From an uncultured Peptoniphilus sp. (GTDB lineage Bacteria; Bacillota; Clostridia; Tissierellales; Peptoniphilaceae), in NCBI GenBank assembly GCA_902488455.1, contig CABTWG010000031.1, positions 1-13,885 of the forward strand: a DNA stretch of 13,885 bases, given 5' to 3'. The position numbers and the translations under genes are program-made. Below, one piece after another: positions 1 through 7,307 of this stretch (positions are counted from its first letter, which is position 1; the number at the start of each line of letters is the position of its first letter). Below the pieces are notes generated by a model that worked only from the letters and a program-made list of their open reading frames with translations, did not search any database and was not told the DNA's origin.

Positions 1-23
1 AAGTTAAACACAGCATAAAAATT

Positions 24-45
24 TTTCCACCCCTAGGGGTGGAAA
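24..45. repeat. 22-bp perfect palindrome with CTAG centre
   Basis: The two 11-base halves are exact reverse complements, centred on CCCCTAGGGG, so transcribed RNA would form a very stable hairpin. It is flanked by ATTTTT on the left and AAGGAAT on the right, so neither strand has a classical U-tract directly after the stem. It could be the end of an upstream transcription unit, an insertion-element end or a protein-binding palindrome. The window starts too close to decide. Confidence 0.6.
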
Positions 46-55
46 GGAATAAAAT

Positions 56-90
56 AATACCAGGAAAAGTAAACTACAAGTCCTGGTATT
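56..90. repeat. Stem-loop, 10-bp perfect arms, 15-nt loop
   Basis: AATACCAGGA at 56-65 is the exact reverse complement of TCCTGGTATT at 81-90, leaving a 15-base A-rich loop. It follows the 24-45 palindrome by only 10 bases, so two strong hairpins stand side by side in front of the broken gene at 143-556. No U-tract follows, which argues against a simple terminator. Paired subterminal hairpins of this type occur at the ends of IS200/IS605-type elements (known of the family), but no transposase is visible, so that origin is only a guess. Confidence 0.55.
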
Positions 91-142
91 AGGTCCAACT
101 TTATGGGGTCACCACATTTTCTCCGCGTACAGACCATTTTTA

Positions 143-556
143 AATGAGCCGTTAAAGGATGATGGAAGAGCTGCTTTTGAAAAATTCGTTGGTTATTTGG
201 ACAGCTTGCCAGAGTTTAATCTTACCGATGAAGAAAAAGAATACTTGGATAAAATATCCGCTGGCTTCGATATGGAAACTTTGGATGAAATAAATAGATC
301 CAAGATTGACGCTGTAAGTAATTCAAAAGAATGGCTAGAGGAAAACAGGGAAATCATTGATGAGTACGAAAAATATAAAAATAGCGACGAATACAAGAAT
401 AGTGAGTTTAAGAAACTTCAGGATAAATTAAGTAAGTACATGACGGACAATAATTATTATGAAGTTGCGATTCCTCTTATTCGAAAATTCAGCCCAAGTT
501 ACGACGAGTATTATAGAAAGCTTATAAAAGCAAACGAAGACTATTTGAATAGATAG
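143..556 (+). pseudogene. N-terminally truncated hydrophilic helical protein (remnant)
   Basis: The frame is open from 53 to the TAG at 554-556 and reads like real coding sequence from about 143 (LNEPLKDDGRAAFEKF...). There is no ATG or GTG upstream in frame, and the first conventional start is TTG at 197, which has no ribosome binding site and would cut into the coding-like part. The visible product, about 120-138 residues, is acidic, lysine-rich and predicted all-helical, with no membrane segment. The C-terminal pattern (KYMTDNNYYE... then SPSYDEYYRKLIKA) faintly resembles the end of TipAS-type ligand-binding domains of MerR regulators; this is a weak impression. If so, the DNA-binding N-terminus is missing. 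The upstream hairpins suggest the 5' end was lost by insertion or deletion. It may still be translated from TTG 197 or an atypical start. A terminator follows 6 bases after the stop. Confidence 0.45.
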
Positions 557-561
557 AATGT

Positions 562-599
562 AGAGGTTTGGAAATACTATTTTGCCAAATCTCTTTTTT
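562..599 (+). terminator. Intrinsic terminator after the remnant gene
   Basis: AGAGGTTTGG (562-571) pairs with CCAAATCTCT (585-594) through ten pairs including one G-U, followed by a run of T to 599. It closes the transcription unit of the upstream remnant. Its right half also carries the proposed -35 of the thiC promoter. Confidence 0.8.
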
Positions 600-609
600 C
601 TATTATAAT
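582..609 (+). promoter_or_regulatory. Putative sigma-A promoter of thiC
   Basis: A -35-like TTGCCA (582-587) and a consensus -10 TATAAT (604-609) are separated by 16 bases. Initiation near 616 would place the TPP aptamer at the very 5' end of the transcript, as expected. The -35 element lies inside the stem of the preceding terminator. Confidence 0.55.
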
Positions 610-624
610 AGTAATTGTAAATTA

Positions 625-707
625 ATAATCTATGGGAGCTATGTGCTGAGAGGAAGTTAGACTTCGACCATTTTTACCTGCAGGATAATGCCTGCGAGGG
701 ATGAGGC
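625..707 (+). ncRNA. TPP riboswitch (THI box)
   Basis: The conserved thi-box blocks are present in order: GGGAGC (634-639), CTGAGAGG (646-653), a variable stem (GAAGT/ACTTC, 653-665), then ACCTGCAGGATAATGCCTGC and GAGGGATGAG (676-705). GCAGG (680-684) pairs with CCTGC (691-695) around the ATAAT loop, matching the pyrophosphate-sensor arm, and ATGG (632-635) can pair with CCAT (668-671) as P2. The class binds thiamin pyrophosphate and represses thiamin biosynthesis genes; here it precedes thiC directly. P1 looks weak, so the exact ends are approximate. Confidence 0.88.
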
Positions 708-715
708 ATGTTTTT

Positions 716-745
716 CTCCTATAAAATTTTTTAGGAGGTTTTTTT
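716..745 (+). promoter_or_regulatory. Riboswitch expression platform: SD-masking hairpin / possible terminator
   Basis: CTCCTA (716-721) is complementary to TAGGAG (732-737), which contains most of the thiC ribosome binding site AGGAGG (733-738). The flanking A and T runs can extend pairing inside the loop. Seven T residues follow (739-745), so the same hairpin could act as a weak intrinsic terminator, as a translation block, or both. It starts about nine bases after the aptamer. TPP binding is expected to favour this closed form. Confidence 0.7.
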
Positions 746-750
746 AATTT

Positions 751-2070
751 ATGAAGTATAAGACACAGATGGAAGCTGCAAAACATGGTTTTGTGACTGA
801 AGAGATGAAGATCGTTGCGAAAAAAGAAAATGTCAGTGAAGAATTTCTTTTGGAGAAGATTGCAAAAGGCGAGATTGTCATACCTAGAAATAGAAATCAC
901 AAATCTATATCTCCAGAAGGAATAGGCACTGGACTTAGGACTAAGATCAATGTAAATCTTGGAATTTCTAAGGATCTAAACGACCTTGACCTTGAAATGC
1001 AAAAGGTGGATATGGCGCTTAATATGGGTGCAGAATCCATAATGGACCTATCAAACTACGGCAAGACTCAAGAGTTTAGAAAGAGACTTATAGAAAAATC
1101 TACTGCAATGGTGGGAACCGTTCCTATGTATGATGCGGTTGGATTCTTGGACAAGGGACTTAGTTTTATCAAGGCAGAAGAATTCTTAGACGTAGTTAGA
1201 AACCATGCTGAAAACGGAGTTGACTTCGTGACTATTCACTGTGGAATAAACAGAGCAAATGCCGAAATTTTCATGAGAAATAGAAGGGTTAACGAAATAG
1301 TATCCCGTGGCGGATCACTTTTATTTGGATGGATGAAGATGAATGACAGAGAAAATCCATTCTACGAATACTACGATGAACTTTTGGAAATTTTGAGAGA
1401 ATATGACGTGACACTATCCCTTGGAGATTCTCTAAGACCGGGAGGAATCCACGATGCTACAGATCCTTCACAAATTGCAGAGCTTATAACCCTAGGTGAA
1501 CTTACTAAGAGAGCTTGGGAAAAAGACGTCCAAGTTATAATAGAGGGACCAGGTCACGTGCCAATAGACGACATAGAAATGAATATGAGACTCGAAAAGA
1601 AACTCTGCCATAACGCACCTTTCTACGTGCTTGGACCATTAGTTACAGATATCGCGCCAGGATATGACCACATCACAAGCGCCATTGGCGGAGCAATAGC
1701 AGCAAGCCATGGAGCGGATTTCTTGTGCTACGTAACACCGGCGGAACACCTAAGACTACCAGATGTAAACGACGTAAAAGAAGGAATCATCGCATCTAAG
1801 ATCGCGGCTCACGCAGGAGATATTGCAAAACTTAAATCTGCAAAAGAAATAGATTTAGAAATGAGTAAGAGAAGACAGAGACTCGACTGGGAGGGCATGT
1901 TTGAACTTGCCATCGATCCAGTAAAATGCAGAGAATACAGAGCATCATCAACACCAGAAGAAGAAGGCACCTGCACCATGTGCGGTAGCATGTGTTCAAT
2001 GAAAAATATGAATTTGATACTGGAAGGAAAAGATATAATTATAAACCCAATTGGTTCAAATGATAAGTAA
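751..2070 (+). CDS. thiC: Phosphomethylpyrimidine synthase ThiC (short form)
   Basis: ThiC is the radical-SAM enzyme that rearranges aminoimidazole ribotide into hydroxymethylpyrimidine phosphate, the pyrimidine half of thiamin; it is cytosolic. The 439 residues match the short Gram-positive/archaeal form, which lacks the extra N-terminal domain of proteobacterial ThiC. Recognisable blocks are MDLSNYGKT (98-106), VPMYDA (124-129), FVTIHCGI (159-166), SLGDSLRPGGIHDA (223-236), EGPGHVP (265-271) and LGPLVTDIAPGYDHITSAIGG (294-314). The C-terminal cluster cysteines are C408, C411 and C415, spaced CX2CX3C rather than the textbook CX2CX4C. ATG is preceded by AGGAGG (733-738) at a longish 12-base gap. 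The gene stands alone, with a promoter and TPP riboswitch before it and a terminator after it; no other thi gene is in the window. Identification is firm. Confidence 0.97.
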   Translation: MKYKTQMEAAKHGFVTEEMKIVAKKENVSEEFLLEKIAKGEIVIPRNRNHKSISPEGIGTGLRTKINVNLGISKDLNDLDLEMQKVDMALNMGAESIMDLSNYGKTQEFRKRLIEKSTAMVGTVPMYDAVGFLDKGLSFIKAEEFLDVVRNHAENGVDFVTIHCGINRANAEIFMRNRRVNEIVSRGGSLLFGWMKMNDRENPFYEYYDELLEILREYDVTLSLGDSLRPGGIHDATDPSQIAELITLGELTKRAWEKDVQVIIEGPGHVPIDDIEMNMRLEKKLCHNAPFYVLGPLVTDIAPGYDHITSAIGGAIAASHGADFLCYVTPAEHLRLPDVNDVKEGIIASKIAAHAGDIAKLKSAKEIDLEMSKRRQRLDWEGMFELAIDPVKCREYRASSTPEEEGTCTMCGSMCSMKNMNLILEGKDIIINPIGSNDK

Positions 2071-2081
2071 AAATAAAAATT

Positions 2082-2111
2082 AAGCAAACATCTATGGTGT
2101 TTGCTTTTTTT
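2082..2111 (+). terminator. Intrinsic terminator of thiC
   Basis: AAGCAAACA (2082-2090) pairs with TGTTTGCTT (2098-2106) around a 7-base loop, with a T-run to 2111. It begins 12 bases after the thiC stop and makes thiC monocistronic. Confidence 0.88.
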
Positions 2112-2152
2112 GAGCTTCTTTTTAAAAATATTTGTAATTTCTATACACAAAT

Positions 2153-2180
2153 TTTACAATTACTTTAAAGAGGCTATATT
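2153..2180 (+). promoter_or_regulatory. Putative promoter of the ppx-ppk1 operon
   Basis: TTTACA (2153-2158) and TATATT (2175-2180) are 16 bases apart, putting initiation near 2187 and leaving a short leader to AGGAG at 2201-2205. A separate TATAAT at 2190-2195 has no good -35 and lies too close to the ribosome binding site. Confidence 0.45.
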
Positions 2181-2213
2181 TTATTTACATATAATTGTTA
2201 AGGAGATTGATTT

Positions 2214-3119
2214 ATGATTTATGGAGTTATAGATATTGGTTCAAATACCATCAGGATGTCAGTTTTTAAAGTTGTTGACAAGAACGCTATAGGGCTTTTC
2301 AGTGAAAAGGAACAGGCTTCTCTTCGCAACTATTTTTCCAAGGGTAAACTCAGTGAAAAAGGTATCAAGAGGCTGATTGCTGTTTTAAATAAATTTAAAT
2401 ATATTTCGGATAATTTTGACGACATTGACGCTGTATTCCCATTTGCCACTGCAACTATCAGAGATTCCTCAAATAGGGACGAGATTTTAAAAAGGGTCAA
2501 AGATGAAGTTGGATTCGACATCGAAATTCTATCTGAAGACGACGAAGCTAGACTTTCTTTTGTCGGTGCTTCTAAGACTCTTGATGTTTCGAAAGGGGTG
2601 CTTACAGACATTGGCGGTGGCTCTTCTGAAATTGTTGTCTTCGATGACAAAGAGGTAATAGAGTCTACGAGTCTTAAGATTGGCTCTCTTTCTGCTTTTG
2701 AGGATTTCGTTAAAGGTCTTCTCGTTAAAGAGTCGGAAAGAAAAGACATCGATAAATGCGTCAAAAATATGCTTGAAGATACAAAGATTAAGAAAAAAGA
2801 GTATGACACTCTTTGTGCAGTCGGTGGTTCTGCAAGGGCGAGCCTTGATCTCTATAATGAATTTTACAATTTAAAATCTTCAAATATTATTATGGATAGA
2901 AATAAGCTAAGGGACATGCTCGACGACATCATCGACATGGATAGCAGAAATACACTAGATCTTATCATTTCTGTGAAGGCGGACAGGATTCACACATTGG
3001 TGCCTGGCATGATTATTTTAATTAGGATCGCCAATTATTTTTCAGCGGATAAGATAAATGTAAGTAGAACTGGTGTAAGGGAGGGCTATGTCTACGAGCG
3101 TATTATAGGAAGGGAGTAG
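2214..3119 (+). CDS. ppx: Ppx/GppA family exopolyphosphatase
   Basis: This ASKHA-fold phosphatase removes terminal phosphate from inorganic polyphosphate and/or converts pppGpp to ppGpp; sequence alone does not separate the activities. The phosphate-binding loop VIDIGSNTIRM is at 5-15, the ATATIRDSSNR block at 78-88, SEDDEARLSFVGA (107-119) carries the acid expected to be catalytic (E111), and the second loop TDIGGGSSEI is at 131-140. At 301 residues it is the short, two-domain form, lacking the C-terminal HD-like domain of E. coli Ppx. The ATG follows AAGGAG at an 8-base gap. The stop is one base before the ppk1 ATG, so the two are one operon; this pairing favours polyphosphate as the substrate and gives the cell linked synthesis and breakdown. 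Confidence 0.93.
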   Translation: MIYGVIDIGSNTIRMSVFKVVDKNAIGLFSEKEQASLRNYFSKGKLSEKGIKRLIAVLNKFKYISDNFDDIDAVFPFATATIRDSSNRDEILKRVKDEVGFDIEILSEDDEARLSFVGASKTLDVSKGVLTDIGGGSSEIVVFDDKEVIESTSLKIGSLSAFEDFVKGLLVKESERKDIDKCVKNMLEDTKIKKKEYDTLCAVGGSARASLDLYNEFYNLKSSNIIMDRNKLRDMLDDIIDMDSRNTLDLIISVKADRIHTLVPGMIILIRIANYFSADKINVSRTGVREGYVYERIIGRE

Positions 3120-3120
3120 T

Positions 3121-5349
3121 ATGGACAATTCTTTTACTCAGAATAGAGAATTATCATGGTTAAAATTTAATGAAAGAGTTTTAGAAGAGGCAAATGACAA
3201 GGACGTAAAATTGTTTGAAAGGTTAAAGTTCTATTCTATCTTCGATTCTAATTTAGAAGAATTTTTCATGGTTAGGGTGGGAACTCTAACGGATCTTAGC
3301 GATTTAAAGAAGAAGGCTGTTGACAACAAGTCAGGTCTAAGCCCAAAAGAACAGCTCGATAAGATAATGGAAGTTACAAGAGATCTCTACATAAAAAAAG
3401 ATCTAACCTACGACAGAATTGTAAATGATCTTAGAAGTGAAGAAATATTTTTGGAAAAAGTATCTCAGCTTGGACCGAAAGAAAAAGCGTTCTTGGAGTA
3501 TTATTTTGACAATAATATTGAGCCGATTCTAAATTTCCAAGTGGTAGATGGGACGAGACCTTTTCCAAGGCTTCCTAACCTCTCATTAAACGTGGTGTTT
3601 TCTCTCAAGTCTTTAAAAGTCGACGAGAAGAAGGAAAAAGAAAATAAAAAGGACAAATCCTACATTGGACTTATATTTGTGCCGGACATATTAAATAGAT
3701 ATATCAAGATCTCTGACAAGACCATCGTGCTTATTGAAGATGTGATTAAAGAGTTTGGAGACAAGGTATTCGAAAATTATATCTGTGAACAAAAGTACAT
3801 CATGAGCATCACAAGAAATGCCGACATTTCTCACAATGACGACGATTATGACGTGGACAAGGACTTCAGAGCACATATGAAGACCATGCTTAAGAAGAGA
3901 AAGAGGTTAAAACCTGTAAGACTTGAAGTCGACGGCGAACTCACTCCAAAATTAAAAGAAACTCTTATGGATAAGCTACATCTTGATGAGGACAATATTT
4001 TTGTTACGAAATCGCCTGTTAGAGCTGGATTTATATTCAGTCTCATAGATGAAATGCCAGAAGATTTAAAAGAGAAATTTATGGACGAGAAGTTTTCGCC
4101 GCAGCCTTCTTACATGATAGATCCAGATCGAAAAATGATAGAGCAGGTTGAGGAAAAAGATATCCTTCTATCATATCCATATGAGTCCATGGACCCGATC
4201 ATCGACATACTTAACGAGGCTGCAGAAGATGAAGCGGTAATCTCAATAAAGATCACCCTTTATAGAATTGCCAAGGATTCAAAAATAGCAAAGGCACTTA
4301 TAAAAGCTGTTGAGAACGGAAAAGAAGTCTTCGTTCTAATGGAACTTCGCGCAAGGTTTGACGAAGACAACAATATTTTGTGGTCATCTAGGCTTGAGGA
4401 AGCTGGATGTAAAATTGTCTACGGGTTTGATAATTACAAATGTCACTCAAAGGTACTGCTTATAACCAGGGTTGAAGATGAAAAAATATCCTTTATAACT
4501 CAAGTGGCAACTGGAAATTACAACGAAAAAACTGCGAAACTCTACACCGACTTTTCTTACTTGACTTCAAATATAGAAATAGGAATGGATGCCAAAGATC
4601 TCTTCGACAATATAATGATTGGAAACTTAGATGGAGAATACAAACACCTGCTTGTAAGTCCAAAATCTATGCAAGAAGGACTTAAGGCTTTAATCGATGA
4701 ACAGATAGAGAGACAAGAAAAGACTGGAGATGGATATATAAGGCTTAAGATGAACTCCATTTCCGATAGAAAGATAATAGACAAACTCTCTGAAGCTTCG
4801 AACAAAGGCGTCAAGATCGACATGATGGTAAGAGGAATCACATGTATCCTTCCAGGAGTGGAAGAACGCACGGAAAATATAGAAATCTACCAAGTGGTTG
4901 GAAGATTTTTGGAACATCATAGAGTCTATCAATTTGGAATGGGAGTAGACGCAAAGGTCTATATATCTTCTGCGGACTTCATGACGAGAAATATTAGAAA
5001 TCGTATGGAAGTAGCAGCTCCAATCTATGATTACGAGATTAAAAATAGAATCTTAGAGTTTATGGACATCATGTTTTCTGATGATGTAAAAATGAGGAAG
5101 CTCAATAATGACGGAAGTTACTTAAAAGTTCCAAATGTGAAGGGAATAAATGCACAAGAGGTCTTAATAAGCCGGGCAATAGAGAGAACGAAAGAAGCTG
5201 AAGATAGAAGACATAGCGAGAAAAATAAGATTAATATTGGAAATGAAGAATTAAATCTAAAAGAAGAATTAGAAAAACAGGAAGAGAAAGATTCAAAGAG
5301 AGAAAAGGAATCCATTTTTAAGAAGATCATAAGTATATTTAGAAAATAA
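3121..5349 (+). CDS. ppk1: Polyphosphate kinase Ppk1
   Basis: Ppk1 reversibly transfers the gamma phosphate of ATP to a growing polyphosphate chain through a phosphohistidine. The N-domain signature NRELSWLKFNERVLEEA (8-24) and LEEFFMVRVG (45-54) are present. The ELRARFDEDNNILW block precedes YKCHSKVLLITR, whose H442 corresponds to the autophosphorylated histidine; the second conserved histidine is H599 in GRFLEHHRVY. SSADFMTRNIRNRMEVAAPI matches the C2 domain. The product is 742 residues; after the usual core it carries a charged Glu/Lys-rich tail from about 687, likely coiled-coil, ending in an amphipathic IFKKIISIFRK that could touch the membrane (inference). The gene follows ppx by one base; GGAAGGGAG at 3108-3116 serves as ribosome binding site. 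It ends before the bidirectional terminator at 5411. Confidence 0.97.
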   Translation: MDNSFTQNRELSWLKFNERVLEEANDKDVKLFERLKFYSIFDSNLEEFFMVRVGTLTDLSDLKKKAVDNKSGLSPKEQLDKIMEVTRDLYIKKDLTYDRIVNDLRSEEIFLEKVSQLGPKEKAFLEYYFDNNIEPILNFQVVDGTRPFPRLPNLSLNVVFSLKSLKVDEKKEKENKKDKSYIGLIFVPDILNRYIKISDKTIVLIEDVIKEFGDKVFENYICEQKYIMSITRNADISHNDDDYDVDKDFRAHMKTMLKKRKRLKPVRLEVDGELTPKLKETLMDKLHLDEDNIFVTKSPVRAGFIFSLIDEMPEDLKEKFMDEKFSPQPSYMIDPDRKMIEQVEEKDILLSYPYESMDPIIDILNEAAEDEAVISIKITLYRIAKDSKIAKALIKAVENGKEVFVLMELRARFDEDNNILWSSRLEEAGCKIVYGFDNYKCHSKVLLITRVEDEKISFITQVATGNYNEKTAKLYTDFSYLTSNIEIGMDAKDLFDNIMIGNLDGEYKHLLVSPKSMQEGLKALIDEQIERQEKTGDGYIRLKMNSISDRKIIDKLSEASNKGVKIDMMVRGITCILPGVEERTENIEIYQVVGRFLEHHRVYQFGMGVDAKVYISSADFMTRNIRNRMEVAAPIYDYEIKNRILEFMDIMFSDDVKMRKLNNDGSYLKVPNVKGINAQEVLISRAIERTKEAEDRRHSEKNKINIGNEELNLKEELEKQEEKDSKREKESIFKKIISIFRK

Positions 5350-5410
5350 ATTCTCCTTTTAAAATATATTGTAGAAAATTGATAAGTGAGCATCAAGATT
5401 CTACACAACA

Positions 5411-5436
5411 AAAAACAGGGATTGACCCTGTTTTTT
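5411..5436. terminator. Bidirectional terminator between ppk1 and the M20 peptidase
   Basis: AAAAACAGGG (5411-5420) pairs with CCCTGTTTTT (5426-5435) around ATTGA. On the plus strand it ends in a T-run and stops ppk1; on the minus strand the A-run becomes the T-run and stops the peptidase gene. The right arm overlaps the peptidase stop codon (5435-5437). Confidence 0.88.
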
Positions 5437-6562
5437 AATTGCAATTTAAGAAGAATTCAAGAAGTACTTTTAGTGAGTTTTTCATCTCACCTATTACCAA
5501 GTATTCTTCGGTGGTGTGAACTTTTTCCATGCCGACACCGATTATTATGGAGTTGAATCCTTCTTCTGAGAAGAAGTTGGCGTCACTTCCTCCTCCGATT
5601 ATTTGAAGTTTCGCGTCGATACCTATATTTTTATATGCTTTTACAAATCTATTTGCGAAGGCTAAGTCGTCTTTGGACTTTAAAAGTGGATATACATTAT
5701 GTGTTTCAAAATTATATCCTGCGCCGTACTTGTCGCATACTTCTTCACAGATTCTTCTATAACCGTTTAGAACTTCATCGATCTTTTCGTAGCTATGAGC
5801 TCTGACTTCTCCTTCTGCCACTGCGTAGTCTGGGACTACATTAGATGGAAAATCTGAATGGAGTTTAGAAATATTTGCTGTGGTGGTTTCATCTATTCGA
5901 AGTAGGTTCATCTTTGAAATTATTTCTGAAATTACCTTGATGGATGAGATGCCCTTTTCTGGTTCGATTCCTGCGTGAGCCTTCTTGCCCCTTACTTCTA
6001 TTTTAAATAGATTGCAGGTTGGTGCTTGGTGAGCGACAAACTTGGATGGCCCTCCGTTATCTAGGACGATCATGTCCTTGGAAGGATTCATATTTTTGTA
6101 GACCTCTTTCCAATTTACATTCTTCGCTCCAAGCATTCCAATCTCTTCTGCTGGGGTAAAGATCGCATAAACAGTCGGAAATTTCAAATTGGACTCCTTT
6201 AAAAACTTGAGTGCATATAGGGTTATAGCTACTCCAGCCTTGTCATCTCCACCTAAAGTAGTGGTGCCGTCTGTCTTGAATTTGCCGTCGTCTTCAATGA
6301 TCACCACGTCTTTATTCGGTTCAACCACGTCCATGTGGGCACTTAAAGTATATGCTGAGTCCAGCTCTCCTTCAAGCTTCGTAAAGATCACTGGAGCGTT
6401 GCCACCGTAAGCTTCGTAAGAATGGTCCAGATAGACTGGAAGGTCCAATTTTTTTAGATAATCTATAATGTATGTTGCTACATCTTTTTCATTCTTTGAG
6501 GGACTGTAAATACTTACCAGTTCCTTAAATATATCTTTTAGTTCATTTAAATTTACTCTCAT
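5435..6562 (-). CDS. M20 family PepT-like metallopeptidase
   Basis: A cytosolic di-zinc aminopeptidase of the M20 clan, closest in pattern to peptidase T-like (YqjE-type) proteins, which cut small peptides. Metal and catalytic residues are visible: H76 and D78 in SAHMDVV, D106/D107 in LGGDDKAG, the E139-E140 pair in TPAEEIG, D168 in VLDNGG, and H349 in EKVHTTEEY. The lid domain has the conserved KKAHAGIEP (193-201) and GGGSDANFF follows at 323-331. I chose the ATG at 6562 (MRVNLNEL), giving 375 residues, because AAGGAG lies five bases upstream; the frame stays open to 6724, but that extension has no family residues and runs through the divergent promoter. A weak minus-strand promoter is possible (TTTATA 6623-6618, TACAAT 6600-6595). 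It is convergent with ppk1 and divergent from the exported protein at 6688. Confidence 0.93.
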   Translation of the reverse strand: MRVNLNELKDIFKELVSIYSPSKNEKDVATYIIDYLKKLDLPVYLDHSYEAYGGNAPVIFTKLEGELDSAYTLSAHMDVVEPNKDVVIIEDDGKFKTDGTTTLGGDDKAGVAITLYALKFLKESNLKFPTVYAIFTPAEEIGMLGAKNVNWKEVYKNMNPSKDMIVLDNGGPSKFVAHQAPTCNLFKIEVRGKKAHAGIEPEKGISSIKVISEIISKMNLLRIDETTTANISKLHSDFPSNVVPDYAVAEGEVRAHSYEKIDEVLNGYRRICEEVCDKYGAGYNFETHNVYPLLKSKDDLAFANRFVKAYKNIGIDAKLQIIGGGSDANFFSEEGFNSIIIGVGMEKVHTTEEYLVIGEMKNSLKVLLEFFLNCN

Positions 6563-6639
6563 GCCTTCTCCTTTCAGTAGTATCTTTAAATTTAATTGTA
6601 CCAACAAAACTTTGAAATATAAAGAAATTTCGCAAAAAT

Positions 6640-6668
6640 TTGACATATTAGGGTTGAATTGGTAATCT
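6640..6668 (+). promoter_or_regulatory. Promoter of the exported CuAO-N-like gene
   Basis: A consensus -35 TTGACA (6640-6645) lies 17 bases before TAATCT (6663-6668). Initiation near 6675 leaves a very short leader before GGAGG (6678-6682) and the ATG at 6688. Confidence 0.65.
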
Positions 6669-6687
6669 ATTCTAAACGGAGGTATAG

Positions 6688-7212
6688 ATGAAGAAAAATA
6701 GAATATTATCGATTGTACTTGCACTTATCATGCTACCTGTGACAGCTTTTGGTGCAATAGGTAGAAAAGAAATAGATTCAGCAAATTCAAAATTTCAAAA
6801 GATGAAAGCTGAGTCAGCAGAATTGAAAGAATTTTCACGAGATTTGAATTTAGTTATAGACAAGGTGGATGTTACCAAGGTGCTAAAGCACAAACCGATG
6901 GCGATTAACGGAAGCACTTCTGTTGCTCTTCGTGATTTTGCTGAAAGAATAGGTGCTAAGGTCACTTGGTATGGTCATGCAAGGATGATTGGAATTGAAT
7001 TTGGAAAATCTCACGTCCTTATCCCTGTTGATAAAAAGGCAATGTGGGTCGATGGAAAGATCATAGATATGAAAATTGCAGCTAAGATTCACGGCAAGAC
7101 TTCAACTACATATATCCCACTTAGAAATATCGCAGAAGCTCTAGGATATAAGGTTGATTTTGAAGAAGAATCATTTACAGCAAGACTTACTTCACAACAA
7201 AAAACTAAATAG
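6688..7212 (+). CDS. Secreted protein with copper amine oxidase N-terminal-like domain
   Basis: The first 20-24 residues form a signal peptide (KKNR, a hydrophobic core LSIVLALIMLPVTAF, then GA), with no lipobox, so the 174-residue protein is probably exported. Residues about 65-170 match the pattern of the copper amine oxidase N1 domain common in Gram-positive surface proteins: NGSTSVALRDFAERIGAKVTWYG, WVDGK, TTYIPLRNIAEALGYKVDFEEE. In these proteins the domain is a small alpha/beta repeat associated with the cell wall; it carries no oxidase activity by itself. The linker at 24-60 is charged and helical. There is no LPXTG or SLH anchor, so the product is free or non-covalently held. GGAGG lies five bases before the ATG. 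The gene has its own promoter and terminator. The specific role is unknown. Confidence 0.85.
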   Translation: MKKNRILSIVLALIMLPVTAFGAIGRKEIDSANSKFQKMKAESAELKEFSRDLNLVIDKVDVTKVLKHKPMAINGSTSVALRDFAERIGAKVTWYGHARMIGIEFGKSHVLIPVDKKAMWVDGKIIDMKIAAKIHGKTSTTYIPLRNIAEALGYKVDFEEESFTARLTSQQKTK

Positions 7213-7217
7213 AATTT

Positions 7218-7251
7218 AAAAGACACCTAGGTGTCTTTTTTTTTTTTTTTT
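7218..7251 (+). terminator. Strong terminator built on a 22-bp perfect palindrome
   Basis: 7218-7239 is an exact palindrome centred on CACCTAGGTG, followed by an unbroken T-run to 7251 (16 T counted from 7236). It isolates the CuAO-N-like gene from the FG-GAP/DUF3160 operon. Confidence 0.92.
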
Positions 7252-7307
7252 ATGCAGAGAATGCACTTTTATATAATAATATAGTACAATAACATAAAGG
7301 AGGTTTC

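Noticed and set aside
103..147. Small ATG frame at 103 (14 codons)
   Set aside because: No ribosome binding site and no continuity with the remnant frame; probably chance.
622..900. 92-codon minus-strand frame across the riboswitch and thiC start
   Set aside because: Antisense to a conserved RNA element and gene, with no start signal.
2330..2809. 159-codon minus-strand frame inside ppx
   Set aside because: Serine-rich shadow translation opposite a well-conserved gene; no ribosome binding site or recognisable domain.
6563..6724. 54-residue N-terminal extension of the M20 peptidase on the minus strand
   Set aside because: It lacks family residues, crosses the divergent TTGACA/TAATCT promoter, and a good AAGGAG precedes the internal ATG at 6562.
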